Below are positions 38,201 through 45,900 of a stretch of DNA of 64,000 bases, in pieces (position 1 is the stretch's first letter; each line of letters starts with the position of its first letter). The position numbers were made by a program, and so were the translations under genes. A model generated the notes under the pieces. It saw only the letters and a list, made by a program, of their open reading frames with translations, searched no databases and was not told the DNA's origin. This DNA comes from Apostichopus japonicus. Lineage: Eukaryota; Echinodermata; Holothuroidea; Aspidochirotida; Stichopodidae. Location of the stretch: NCBI RefSeq assembly GCF_037975245.1, contig NC_092576.1, positions 1,254,501 through 1,318,500 on the forward strand, written 5' to 3'.

Positions 38201-41200
38201 CTTCTGACTGACACCATACGATATTAGAGCTCGCAAAAAGATTAGTCTCTGTCGTCTCTTTTCTCAGTATATCATCAGTATTTTTGTTCCATGATAAGTT
38301 GTCCATAATAAACGTGCCTAGCAACTTAAATGCATTTACCTGTTCCACAACAGATCCATTTATAATGTAGGGGTCCTTTGTATTTTTGTTTCTTTGCAAC
38401 TCTGGTTCAGTTAGTGTCACTTCAGGGCAGCATATTACAGTACTTTCCATTCTCATGTAGTGCATCATTCCCTATACCGTAGCTATGTATAATTTAGTCC
38501 CTAAATGATGCTATCAGTTGGTTATTTGCATGGGTGAATTAGAGAACTGATGTCACAAGAGGACATGTTCTAGAGCATCATGCAATTGCAAGAAATTGGA
38601 TGAAACTTTTAAAGACAAAGCAACATAAAGCACGTCCATAAATTTGATCCCTGGTACCCGGTTACTAATTCTGTCAGTGCTCCACTTTTGTAGCTGCCCA
38701 AGAGTACTACAAAGATCACATGTTGTTGCATTGAAAACGTGAAAGTACGCAATGCGGAGAGATTGCCCAGGCTGTACAGTACAGTGTGCACATGTGAAAG
38801 TAAACAAAGTAGTTGGTCAAATATTTCTCCAGCCAGAATAGTAACCAATTTGCACCAAATTTTATGCTTCATCACAAGATAGAAGGGAATATCAGCAAAT
38901 GATGAAATTACGGGAAAATGCACATGGAATTTTTCCCCTCTATTTCATTACTTTATATGAAAATGTAACTGAACATGGAGAACAATTTTAGAGATTTTTA
39001 CTAATTTCCGGACTGGGTACAAATGACATGGACCATTCAGTAATGTTTTTGGTGGATTCCCATCACTAGCATCTATGATATCACACCTGTTTGCTTGAAA
39101 TGTACACCCAGGTACAAAAGCATGTCAAATTAAAATGTTATCTGGAAATACATAGAATTAGTGTTCAACCGAATATGCATAACAGAAAATACCGATTACC
39201 GATTATTTTTTTCATAATCGTACCGATTCCGATTATTTGAAAATGAGAAAATATCCCGTCTATACGAAATCGGCAATAAAGTTTGACAGAAACAATTATT
39301 GTTGTGATTTTCCCCTGTTTCCTTTTGCTTCGTTGTTATGCAATGCTCTAAGGTATCATTTTGTATGAACCAAATTACCTCTGGAGTTTCTCGGAAAGAA
39401 AAAAAAAGTTTTTTTTTTTTTTAAATTTCCAAAATACAGAAATATGACATCCTACCTAGTCAGTACTGTGCTAAGGGAATGGCCTAACCACCTCGACGGG
39501 AATGTCACCTGTTAATGGCTTGAAATGGGCTAAGAATAGTTACTCAAAATATCCATCTCAAAAAGTATCTCAGACAAACCATCCATCTTCAATCTTTACC
39601 AAAGTGTAAATTTTAATGACACATTGCCTTCATTCCGACATTATTTTTTACTTATTTTCAGTATTATACCGTTTAAGGACAAATAGAAATGTTACGAATT
39701 TGAAGTTAAACATACCTATTCGTTACCTATTAAACTCCATTCAGGTTCAAATAGAAAATGTAAGCTTAGGCCAATCAAACTGAAAAGCAAATTTTATCAT
39801 CGTATCTTGTTTAAAATTACTCTAAAATGTAATACCAGATTGATGTAAAGAAATAATAACAACTAGAAACTACTCCAATGTAAAATATAACATTCCTTCT
39901 ATAAGACATATTACTTACAGTACCTTCCAAACAAATGCCGATTTCCAGCAAATTGAAAGATGTAAACTAAGCTACGCATTTTTTTTTGGGGGCAAACCAA
40001 TGGTTAGGCTACATTTCCCATTGACTTAGTGTGGTTGTTAGGCTAACATGTGGTCGAAGATTGCAGTTTCCTTGGATATTTTTATTTTTTATTTGAGACA
40101 CAACTGGAGCGAATAAACAGATGGCAAGGTTAGATTTCCATGCAGTTGACTTAGTGTTAAGTAAGGCTACCATGTGGTCGGAGATTTGTGAGGATTTTAG
40201 GTTGTTTTCGCTGTTACTGAAATTGTATCGTGCAGGCCGTAATTTGCCACGGGAATTTCCCGGTGATTGTGCGCGACCCTCTCGCACTGCTTCAAATTTG
40301 ATGCGGTATGTGAAAACTGTTTGCGCAATTCGCGCTGCAACTGCAATTCCTAGCTAAAGCAAACTCATGTCACAAGAAATTTTACGCAGATATAACGAGG
40401 GCGATTTTCTTATTTTTCTTTTTTCTTTTTCGCACTCGTAATTGTGCTTTAGGAGGTCTTTTTAGCACTTGCGAGGGCGAATCGCCCATCCCCCGCTTAT
40501 TTCCGACCCTCTCCAGCACATTCTTTAATTCGCAAAATTGGTATTGCTGCTATGTTTACTGTGCCAAGAAATATGAATTTCTAACCACGAGGGAAGCAAA
40601 ATCGGCGACCCTGGCAGCCTAATTTGATGAAAGTATACACTGTGAAAGACGTATGGATGTCTTATTTTAATATTTCGTAGTAAAAGAACAAACCTAATAC
40701 ATCAGTTGATATTTTCAACTCCCATATGCTTTTGAATAATGATATTTTCACCTTCCATATGTTTTTGAATAATCGGTATCACATAACTGGTATTCCACGT
40801 AATTTTTACCGATTCCGATTATGCAATATTCGTACCGATTCCGATTAGGTTAATCGGTTGAACACTACATAGAATTGGGATATAAATTTCACCAGGATGC
40901 TAACAACAGGTCCTATCATAAGTTAACTGTATGCTGTTCTTTTATTGTATCTTATTTCAGTTCTTAACTTCTCTTTCACTTCAACCCTGTAAATGAGCCA
41001 CTGAGGGTAAAATGTCAAGTACAGAAACGTATGGTCTATAATGTACAAAGATATTAATTCTTAAATGTATCCATATAGCTTAAAATACTCTTTGCAAGTT
41101 ATAATTTTGTGCCTTGTTCTTAACTGAATCGATTAGCAGATCTATGATAAGATATGTTATTAACCTCTTCCATGTAGATACAGCCTTTATTGCCAGGTGT

Positions 41201-44200
41201 TGAAGTCCTGTGTGGTGAATGGTCTATTGACATGACAAATGACAGGAACTCTAAACAAACGTGGTCTTTTCGTGTGAAGAGTAGAAAGGTGAGAATTATA
41301 ACCTTCGGATTAGTCTTACTCACTTGTTGAAATTTAATGTTTAATTCATTTCACTGAAAGAAAAGCACTAACAACAAAAATACCATGTATTATGAACCAC
41401 TTTGCCCTGTTTATCATGCAAACAGTGAATTCTTCATGTTTATCCACCTTAGTGAGTACATGGACATCAAATACTACCAAATTGCACTATCTCTACAAAG
41501 AGGAAACCAAAAATACCACTATTTAGCACTTTTATCCAATTGTGCTCACGATAACAACTACCCCTATTCAATCTATATGTATATCCATGCATTTTGGAGT
41601 GATGCTGAGCTGCCTGCATATACCAAGCATCACCATGTCAGGTGATCAATGTTGCATAAACCAGTCGGGTGCGCATGTGGGAGGGGTATGACTCCACTTT
41701 GGCCCCATATCTTTACATTCAGTATCGTAACAATTTGCTATGCAGGCCTAGTCTATCGGCCTGACGCTTACGTCTTAGTGACTAGTCTTAGGCCTATGGA
41801 GATCGACTTTGTGAAAATATGGGACAGAACTGTAGTGTAGAGTTCTAGACATTTTATGTGTATTTATTTCCAGAGACTGGGCAATCCCAGGGTATACTGC
41901 ATGTACATTGCAGCAAAATAGATGAGCATGCAGTATACCCACATGCACAGTATAGTATTGCGTTGTACTCCAGCTAGCTTGTCATACGTGCATTTGGCCA
42001 TGAGGTAGAAAGCAAGCATGGTCGCGGCTGCCAGTGTCTGTAGTGTACGAAGTATACGATACTGTACGTAACCAGTAGTGCAGATGCATATTGTGTCTTT
42101 ACTAATAACAAAACCTGCTTACTGCAAGTTATTGATGCTAAGAGGTGTGCATGCAGCTAAAGTGTAGAATTTTCCCGTCATTACGGACATCGTGATTTAT
42201 TTCTTACGTTGTTTCTAATATGAATGGAGGGCGATACTGACAAGCTACTATCATTTTTGGGGGGCACATTTTATTTCCAACTTGTCTTTGAAGTGTTTAA
42301 CATTTCCAGCAAATAAGAGAGTCGTATCGCGGATGACTGAAGCAGGGTATTAGGTTGTCCGACTTGATTTTGGTCCTCTTGAGCGATCTGACGACCGTCT
42401 CTGGAAATGATCGAAAAAGATTACAGAAATAATTTTTCACTACCAGAGAATTCCTGTGGCTTCATGATTAATCATGAACAGTGTCGCACACCACATTATA
42501 TATCTATAACTCTACACTACAGTTCTATCCAAGATTTGTCAATCTCCATAAGACTAATCACTGAGAGTAAGACCTAAGCCTCAGGCCGATAGACTAGGCC
42601 TGCGTAGCCTAAGGATACGGTACTCACCTACAAGGCTAATTCGAAAATTTTTAGTATTATACTTATGTACGGCGCTCCATTTAAAAAAAAAACCAAGTGC
42701 TTTCATTCGGAAGACCAAAGCTATCCTTTGGACAACCAAATATGTAGTCAAGGCTGTCCAAAGGACAGCCTTTAAATTTTCTTTAAAACAAGCCTTGTTA
42801 TTTTTGGGTGCTTTCATTTGGACATTCAAAAGATCCTTTGGACAACCAAATATGAAGGCAAGGTTTTCCAAAACACAACCCTTAACATTTTCTTAAAAAT
42901 GTGCCCTGCAGCCTTATATTTAGACCTAATATAACAGACCTAATATTTAGTCTCAGAATGCACCATCTCTTTTCTATATACAAACCTTTTCAAGGGGAGG
43001 ACCGCCAGATCCCACTTTATGGGAGCTGGCTTTGACAGCCCAGGGCCACCCCTACTGTTTTGAATTATTGATCCACCTCTGGCCCTTCCATAAAGTTACA
43101 TGGCCTCACCCTAAAGCAGTCAAGCGGGGGGGGGGGGGTGGGGATGCACCCATCCCACTTCTTTGAAATTCAGTGTAGTTTTGATATGTGAAAAAAATAA
43201 AGTGAGTTTACAGCAGTCCCATTTTGACCCACCCAGCCTGCAAAATGTGGCAATTAGTCACTTACTGCTTATGGTGAAAACCAACTCCTGCTTCAATGGG
43301 ACACCCTGTTCAGTTATGAGGGGCCAGAAGTTGGTTTTGTACCTTATTAGCAATAACCGTGAGGTCATTTGTGGACTAGTTGTGAATGGGGTAATGGGTC
43401 GTTTCCAAACATTATAGTCATGTGATCCAAGGTTAACAAAGGGCAATTAGGGGTCAAAAACTAGTATTTTTGCAGTAACTTAAACCAAATGTCCATCAAG
43501 GTTGGGAGTTACGCTATTGTAATCCAATAGTTGTCCTGCATTTGGGTGAACTTTGACCTCAGGATGACCACCAGTGACCTGTATTAGTTTCTTTCAAGTT
43601 GATTATTTGAATTTGTGTGGCCATATTCCAATCTAAATTCAAATTGTCCCTAAGTTGACTCCTCTGCAACCTTTGTGTGTTAAGTTTTTAGAAATCAAGG
43701 TTTTGTTTGGTTTTATTAAAATTCTTAATAAGTACAGTTAGGATGATTCTGTGAGTTCTGTAAAAAGAGACAACACTTGCTCATATCAGACACCTGGTCC
43801 TCAACAGGTTCTCAGAAGAACCAATGGTTGACTTGTGATGATTTTGGCAATAACATTGTGTGTTTACATCGGACCACATAATGATTTTAGGAAAGTGCTG
43901 CTTCATTGTAAATATTCCGAAAAAGCAAGGAACCATAGTGCCCTTGGGCTCTTGTTAAGTTTATTATGCAGGTTAAAATTTCAATAGAGGTTAAAACTTG
44001 TAACCATAAGTGGAGTGTTAGCAGATGTGATATGAGAGCTATTGGTTCCCTAAAACGATTGGAAGGTTGCTATTGTTTTTTTTTTCCAATGTCATACGTT
44101 TTTGGAGGTCATCAGATGGCAAATTGTTAAAATCTTAGAGGCTCTATATCTGAAGAAATGTAACTTGGAGAGGGTTTATACGTACAAGGTGCATTGTTCT

Positions 44201-44804
44201 AATATTCGGCAAATGTCCGATTAGTTTTTACACAAGTCAACCTTTGCAGATCTGCTGTGATCCACTTCCTGGAGTGACAGTTTTTGTAGCATTTTTTCAG
44301 CCACCCAAACAACCATTTATCAATTTCAGACTCAGTATTTTGGTTGGTTTTCAGCTAACAGTTGGAAGATTTTTTTTTTTTTAAGTGAAGTGCTACATTG
44401 TCTGCAATAGGAATATCCCTTAAATCGAATACTGGTTCCTATATTATGTCAAGTCACTATAACAGGGTTTTTAACTCTTTTATTTTCAGACTTTGCACGA
44501 AATATACTTCTGTCATAATGACAGTAGAGAGCTGTTTTTCTTTCCCTCACCTGAGAATCAACCACGTCCCAAGAAGCTCTTTGCTAAAGATTTGAAGGTG
44601 GATTCAGAGGGGTATCGTTGCTTTGAGGTATATTTCCAGGCCAAGGGAGATACTGGGTTATTTGATGAGCAGGTGATCTTTGACTTTGGAGAGAAGCCCT
44701 TCTTATGTCAGCAGCTTCTGGTTTGGATCAACCGAAAGTCTTCTAAAAGGAAATCTGACCCCATGACCCTCCATAAACAAACAAACAAAAAACCAAAAAA
44801 ATAA
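11000..44804 (+). CDS. TIR / zinc-finger / IRE1-like kinase / HELZ-type fusion protein (11 exons)
   Basis: Exons 11000-11232, 13086-13305, 14523-14724, 29567-29744, 30190-30643, 35397-35566, 36414-36639, 37288-37335, 37566-37603, 41178-41288 and 44490-44804 have GT-AG borders, and every junction keeps frame (2,195 nt plus one base from an upstream exon; 731 residues). Domains in order: TIR (about 1-150), C2H2-like finger (about 160-190), degenerate CCCH finger (about 214-240), kinase (about 295-560), HELZ-type beta region (about 562-715), Lys-rich tail. The kinase has the Lys of VAVK, HRDLKPSN and DFG; its body resembles IRE1/RNase L. In HELZ the fingers are followed directly by an EKW segment and a beta domain ending in VFDFG; here the kinase lies between them. 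Helicase and KEN RNase domains are absent. Role inferred: TIR-based NAD+ or signalling output coupled to RNA sensing. The true start lies upstream. The introns are packed with transposons, so an annotation pipeline could split this gene. Confidence 0.8.
11233..13085 (+). other. Intron between the TIR exons
   Basis: No repeat with clear ends and no coding pattern. Short phrases around 11940 and 12230-12300 (gagtacaagattcc, ggtgaaggtcatctt) resemble decayed AGGTCA-type repeat. Confidence 0.6.
13086..13305 (+). CDS. Exon: TIR domain, second half and helical linker
   Basis: It starts after ttgaag in phase 0 and ends cctg|gtgagt in phase 1. It begins VMLAEHREKEIIAVHIES, the strand and helix that follow the TIR Glu, and continues into a charged, probably coiled helix (KKMQELIARIKELI). 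Confidence 0.8.
13306..14165 (+). other. Intron, upstream part
   Basis: No recognisable gene; ends where the duplicated cassette (copy C) begins. Confidence 0.5.
14294..14368 (+). pseudogene. Duplicated Pro-rich exon cassette, copy C (donor lost)
   Basis: Same acceptor context (tttcttcaag) and coding pattern (PSPLKPSPALEGGEPSKTS) as copy A, but the donor GT has become AA (gctgataaaatg). It lies in the intron between the second TIR exon and the finger exon. The sequence before it from about 14166 repeats intron sequence seen at about 238-360. Confidence 0.55.
14523..14724 (+). CDS. Exon: C2H2-like finger and start of CCCH finger
   Basis: The acceptor is gactgcag and the donor ccaaa|gtgagt (phase 1 in, phase 2 out; both match their neighbours). 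The finger is C-A-Y-C followed 11 residues later by H-H and then QKH, like the U1/matrin-like C2H2 fingers of double-stranded RNA binders. The exon ends with a HELZ-like lead (KWAYGEPPLGI) and the first Cys of a CCCH finger (FKLCPK). Confidence 0.8.
14790..15168 (+). repeat. AGGTCA-rich dispersed repeat, left part
   Basis: Has gaaggtcaccaaaggtcagtta, an array of TGACCT at 15089, 15096 and 15106, and ends aaaggtac before the cttctaat target of the hAT element. The copy resumes at 16683. Confidence 0.75.
15177..16682. mobile_element. hAT-like element inserted in the AGGTCA repeat
   Basis: Inverted ends CAGTGTTCGA...TCGAACACTG are flanked by cttctaat (15169-15176) and cttctgat (16683-16690). 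An uninterrupted copy of the host repeat near 34410 reads ggtaccttctgatcaa, confirming the insertion point. The interior holds a second hAT-like start (CAGTGTTGGAAAACC at about 15744) and sequence shared, inverted, with 45.9-46.86 kb. No transposase frame. Confidence 0.82.
16683..17668 (+). repeat. AGGTCA-rich dispersed repeat, middle part
   Basis: Continues the copy broken at 15168. Includes TGACCT at 17558, 17565 and 17575 and the phrase gttgggagttacgctattg. Confidence 0.75.
17677..19330. mobile_element. hAT-like element with perfect 8-bp duplication
   Basis: Inverted ends CAGGGCTCAAAATA...TATTTTGAGCCCTG are flanked by perfect 8-bp ctgtgcga at 17669-17676 and 19331-19338. The 1,654-bp interior has gcgaatcgccc patches and no transposase frame. 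It is the second hAT-like insertion in the same host repeat. Confidence 0.88.
19339..20690 (+). repeat. AGGTCA-rich dispersed repeat, right part
   Basis: Continues after the hAT insertion with repeated aaggtca phrases and ends near 20660-20690 with aaggaaccataatgccctta, the terminal phrase also seen at about 34870-34900 and 43927-43955. Confidence 0.7.
21380..22335 (-). pseudogene. Post-RNase H and recombinase-like fragments of the DIRS-like element
   Basis: GDMTLIAPCWPNHTWCP (about 22.25-22.29 kb), then in other frames LPPHPEFLAKNQS and, near 21.4-21.5 kb, RELKWYLEKTKPIR. These resemble the segment before, and the body of, DIRS tyrosine recombinases. Several stops and frame changes; not functional as it stands. 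Confidence 0.6.
22367..22802 (-). pseudogene. RNase H-like fragment of the DIRS-like element
   Basis: Two minus-strand frames shifted relative to each other hold GWWAND and TAVSYINHEGGMKSHS, the pattern found after the reverse transcriptase in DIRS and Gypsy elements. The second frame continues with the ACDESLITESL region. Confidence 0.65.
22870..23313 (-). pseudogene. Reverse transcriptase fragment of the DIRS-like element
   Basis: Two overlapping minus-strand frames carry LPFGLFTALRVFTRV and, after a frame change, SIDDWLIVS (about 23117-23137), the catalytic DD motif of DIRS-type reverse transcriptases, then VLGWIINLIKSSLTPTQ. The N-terminal part is across the inserted element. Confidence 0.78.
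23316..27107. mobile_element. 3.8-kb terminal-inverted-repeat element nested in the DIRS-like copy
   Basis: Ends are inverted over 29 bp with one mismatch (outermost CAGTACTGATTTCGCTTAAC) and flanked by TA on each side, compatible with a Tc1/mariner-like TA target; other superfamilies are possible because the end itself is nearly palindromic. Subterminal regions are rich in aaattcg/cgataaaa phrases. No transposase frame seen; the interior from 23.8 to 26.9 kb is AT-rich without a recognisable gene. Confidence 0.72.
27424..27924 (-). pseudogene. gag-like frame of the DIRS-like element
   Basis: A 166-residue minus-strand frame, basic and Ser/Pro-rich, with a run of eight Ser ending SSDSSVNTDSGSD. 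It precedes the reverse transcriptase on the same strand. Assigned by position and composition only. Confidence 0.5.
28262..29300. mobile_element. TTAA-target transposon (piggyBac/Kolobok-like, non-autonomous)
   Basis: Inverted ends AGCAGCATTTTGCGTTGA (one mismatch on the right) are flanked by TTAA at 28258-28261 and 29301-29304. Length 1,039 bp; no transposase. Confidence 0.75.
29567..29744 (+). CDS. Exon: degenerate CCCH finger, HELZ type
   Basis: The acceptor atgctcag restores the Lys codon split in the previous exon. SGECSGFSHAHSQKELDEW matches the HELZ-family AHSQEELxEW signature, but the third Cys is absent and the C-to-H spacing is shorter, so zinc binding may be weak. The donor is uncertain: aca|gtgtaa (used here) and acg|gtcaga 42 nt earlier both keep frame with the kinase exon. 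Confidence 0.75.
29745..30189 (+). other. Short intron between finger and kinase exons
   Basis: 445 bp, no repeat seen; ends with a pyrimidine-rich acceptor. Confidence 0.6.
30190..30643 (+). CDS. Exon: protein kinase N-lobe and catalytic loop
   Basis: The acceptor is tttcttacag and the donor ataa|gtaagt. It holds a Gly-rich loop (AEGGEGFIF), the ATP-site Lys in VAVKRI, an IRE1-like stretch (CIEKDTFFYYVVTPLCECDL) and catalytic HRDLKPSNVL. All key N-lobe and catalytic-loop residues are present, so activity is plausible. Confidence 0.9.
30820..31968 (+). repeat. AGGTCA-rich dispersed repeat, left part
   Basis: Begins with decayed phrases (ttgagttcaagaagcc). A second start at about 31250 (aaaaggaacctatgtagtatgg plus a GT microsatellite) is followed by aggtcaccaaaggtca at 31588-31603. 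Interrupted at 31974 by a transposon and resumed at 33903. Confidence 0.75.
31974..33902. mobile_element. hAT-like element with 5-bp duplication (CAGG...GCGTATCCAGG ends)
   Basis: Inverted ends CAGGTGCGTATCCAGG...CCTGGATACGCGCCTG are flanked by taatg at 31969-31973 and 33903-33907. The host reads cttaa(t/c)ggtcatgtg uninterrupted at about 31570 and 34190. The interior has G-, C- and GA-rich tracts and a nested element at 32794-33225. A segment at 32540-32695 recurs at 33755-33860 and 49.48-49.66 kb. Confidence 0.78.
32794..33225. mobile_element. Small element nested in the 31974-33902 transposon
   Basis: Ends resemble inverted copies (GGCGTAGGAGCCC / GGGACCTACGCC) and are flanked by an identical 12-bp tatgtgtgtagt at 32782-32793 and 33226-33237. 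Confidence 0.6.
33908..34905 (+). repeat. AGGTCA-rich dispersed repeat, right part
   Basis: Two further internal units with aggtcaccaaaggtca (33921-33936, 34206-34221) and TGACCT at 34330, 34341 and 34351. Ends with ggaaccacagtgcccttggg at about 34876. Confidence 0.75.
35397..35566 (+). CDS. Exon: kinase activation segment
   Basis: The acceptor gcacag gives an Asn codon across the junction (VLI-N-KKGDALLTDFG). DFG is followed by an activation loop and GSQGWLASE, the IRE1/RNase L version of the APE motif, then ends ...SDIQ with cag|gtaaac in phase 0. Confidence 0.88.
35567..36413 (+). other. Intron inside the kinase domain
   Basis: No repeat with defined ends and no coding pattern. Confidence 0.55.
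36414..36639 (+). CDS. Exon: kinase C-lobe
   Basis: The acceptor is tccacag and the donor aaag|gtgaaa. VAGYLVYYILSNGFHPF and EKRPGIEDCL are kinase subdomains IX-XI in the IRE1/RNase L style. The invariant Arg of subdomain XI (KRP) is present. Confidence 0.88.
36640..37287 (+). other. Intron after the kinase exons
   Basis: AT-rich; an imperfect palindromic stretch of ccaatt/aattgg strings near 37030-37090. No gene seen. Confidence 0.5.
37288..37335 (+). CDS. Small exon: HELZ-type EKW segment
   Basis: A 48-nt exon from taatcag to aagc|gtatgt. It encodes VEKWFNHEDVLVQWK, resembling the segment of HELZ (LIEKW...EKVL) that normally lies just after the CCCH finger. Phase 1 in and phase 1 out both match. 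Confidence 0.7.
37566..37603 (+). CDS. Small exon: helical link
   Basis: A 38-nt exon between attgcag and ggaa|gtaagt. It completes a Gln codon and reads VKTLLILQLNEE. It is supported by exact phase fit on both sides and strong splice signals; it is too short for a domain call. Confidence 0.65.
37620..38470 (-). pseudogene. 5'-truncated non-LTR retrotransposon (reverse transcriptase 3' end)
   Basis: Minus-strand frames at 38468-38190 and 38236-38027 are offset by a frameshift. They carry VNAFKLLGTFIMDNLSWNKN, then SQKILINFYCAIIENILT and RNAERLIGTCLPSLHSLY, the C-terminal pattern of jockey/CR1/Rex-type LINE reverse transcriptases. The 3' end runs into tagatagatagatattta at about 37630. It is an old copy antisense in an intron of gene 1. 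Confidence 0.75.
38471..39150. other. Intronic sequence without recognised features
   Basis: Open frames on the minus strand here lack motifs and overlap each other; no gene supported. Confidence 0.5.
39159..40867 (-). mobile_element. hAT-like non-autonomous DNA transposon, copy 2
   Basis: Inverted relative to copy 1, with a perfect 8-bp target-site duplication catagaat at 39151-39158 and 40868-40875. Its 1,709 bp align end to end with copy 1, including poly-A tracts and gcgaatcgccc patches. It lies in the intron between exons 37566-37603 and 41178-41288. Confidence 0.88.
41178..41288 (+). CDS. Exon: HELZ-type beta domain, first part
   Basis: The acceptor is catgtag and the donor aaag|gtgaga; it is 37 codons, phase 0-0. 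LPGVEVLCGEWSIDM and KQTWSFRVKSRK align by eye with the GVKV...HQTWTF region of HELZ. Confidence 0.8.
41738..42610. repeat. Foldback element with arms of about 125 bp
   Basis: The left arm (about 41738-41868: gcaggcctagtctatcggcc...gaactgtagtgtagagttc) is the inverted copy of the right arm (about 42477-42610: gaactct/taactctacactacagttc...ggccgatagactaggcctgc), with small differences. The loop of about 600 bp has no gene. Confidence 0.75.
42690..42892 (+). repeat. Imperfect tandem duplication, unit about 118 bp
   Basis: Two units share gtgctttcatt(c/t)gga, tcctttggacaaccaaatatg and a lead of ccaaa(g/a)... ttttcttaaaa. No function seen. Confidence 0.65.
43220..43960 (+). repeat. AGGTCA-rich dispersed repeat
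   Basis: Short copy with gttgggagttacgctattg, TGACCT half-sites near 43555-43580, and the terminal phrase ggaaccatagtgcccttggg at about 43930. Decayed phrases continue to about 44250. Confidence 0.7.
44490..44804 (+). CDS. Terminal exon: HELZ-type beta domain and Lys-rich tail
   Basis: The acceptor is tattttcag. After LHEIYFCHNDS it reaches FEVYFQAKGDTGLFDEQ and VIFDFGEKPFL, the signature closing the HELZ N-terminal beta domain (FxQxxVFDFGxEPVL). In HELZ a helicase follows; here the frame ends in a Lys/Ser-rich tail. An AATAAA overlaps the stop at 44800-44805, too early to be the only poly(A) signal. A missed donor leading to further exons cannot be excluded, but no helicase motif was found in the next 10 kb. 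Confidence 0.8.
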   Translation, partial: TLHEIYFCHNDSRELFFFPSPENQPRPKKLFAKDLKVDSEGYRCFEVYFQAKGDTGLFDEQVIFDFGEKPFLCQQLLVWINRKSSKRKSDPMTLHKQTNKKPKK

Positions 44805-45900
44805 ACACAATTACCCAGACAGTGTAATGAAGATAGAAAATCGATCAAATATGAAACTTTTGGGTTGATAGGTTCTGTAACCTCGTTTTATATCATAATT
44901 ATGTACAGTAATGTAAAATTATGATAAATTTTGAAATTTTATATCTGATGTTGAGATATAATGAAATATTACTGAAATTGCCGACCAAACACAAGCAGCT
45001 GGTTTTGAATATGCAAATAAGGTTAGGGTGTTTATATCATAATTATGTTAATATGATTATCATTTTATATCAGATTTATTTTAATTTAAAATTTTTATAA
45101 AATTTAAACAGATGTCAAATGTTTTTTTTTTACTGTTACAAGCAACAAGCAGCTGTTATGTAATCATGATGTGTGCATACATTCGTTTTCAACATTCCCA
45201 TGAAAGTTTTGAATTATTTGTTTTCTACTTTTTAGCAAATTTAGAAGCAGAGCTGATGGCCATGATACTGACAAAAAGTACTTTTAATATCATTAGGTAC
45301 TAGTTTTCTCAAACAGTCAGTAAGCAAGATTCTGAGTTGTCACTAAAATAGATTTAACAATCATGCTGAACCAGGTTCGCGGGAAATCCGCAATGCTCGC
45401 TGGAAATCCAGCCTGGCTTAAGTAAAAAAAATTGAGAAAAAAAACCTGGCGAAGGATGGGGGGAAAAGGTACATCTGTAAGAAACAAAGAGAATTTTTAG
45501 TCACATTACCAACGGGAATGATGTGCCCCCAATCCACTCGCAAGGGCAATGTCAATGGCTATTTTCGCACACTTCAGGGTAAACGTGTCACACGGACACC
45601 CACGGCCCAGCGCGGGAAGGAGGCTGTAATATTGTCTTTTATTATCTGGGAAATATTTTGAACAATTTATTGCCATTCCACGTTTCTTTTAATTGTTATT
45701 GTATGTTCATAAACGTTTTCTTTTGTATGAATTTAACATCAGTTCCGTGTTCTCTCTATGGTGCGGGATTCCATTCATCTGACTCAGTAATCCCGCAAAG
45801 AAACCATTTGTCTGCTGGAAATCCAGCATCGTTTTCTTGCATTCCCGATATGGTTATACTCAATGCACAACTTATTCACTTGACCGTAGAGAAATAAAAA
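44805..45900. other. Downstream of gene 1; no gene seen
   Basis: AT-rich with several gctggaaatccagc-like palindromes between 45370 and 45830. It probably holds the 3' UTR of gene 1 at its start. Confidence 0.45.

Noticed and set aside
44800-44805. AATAAA as the poly(A) signal of gene 1
   Set aside because: It overlaps the stop codon, so it could not serve as an ordinary 3' end signal with a normal UTR; kept only as a note.
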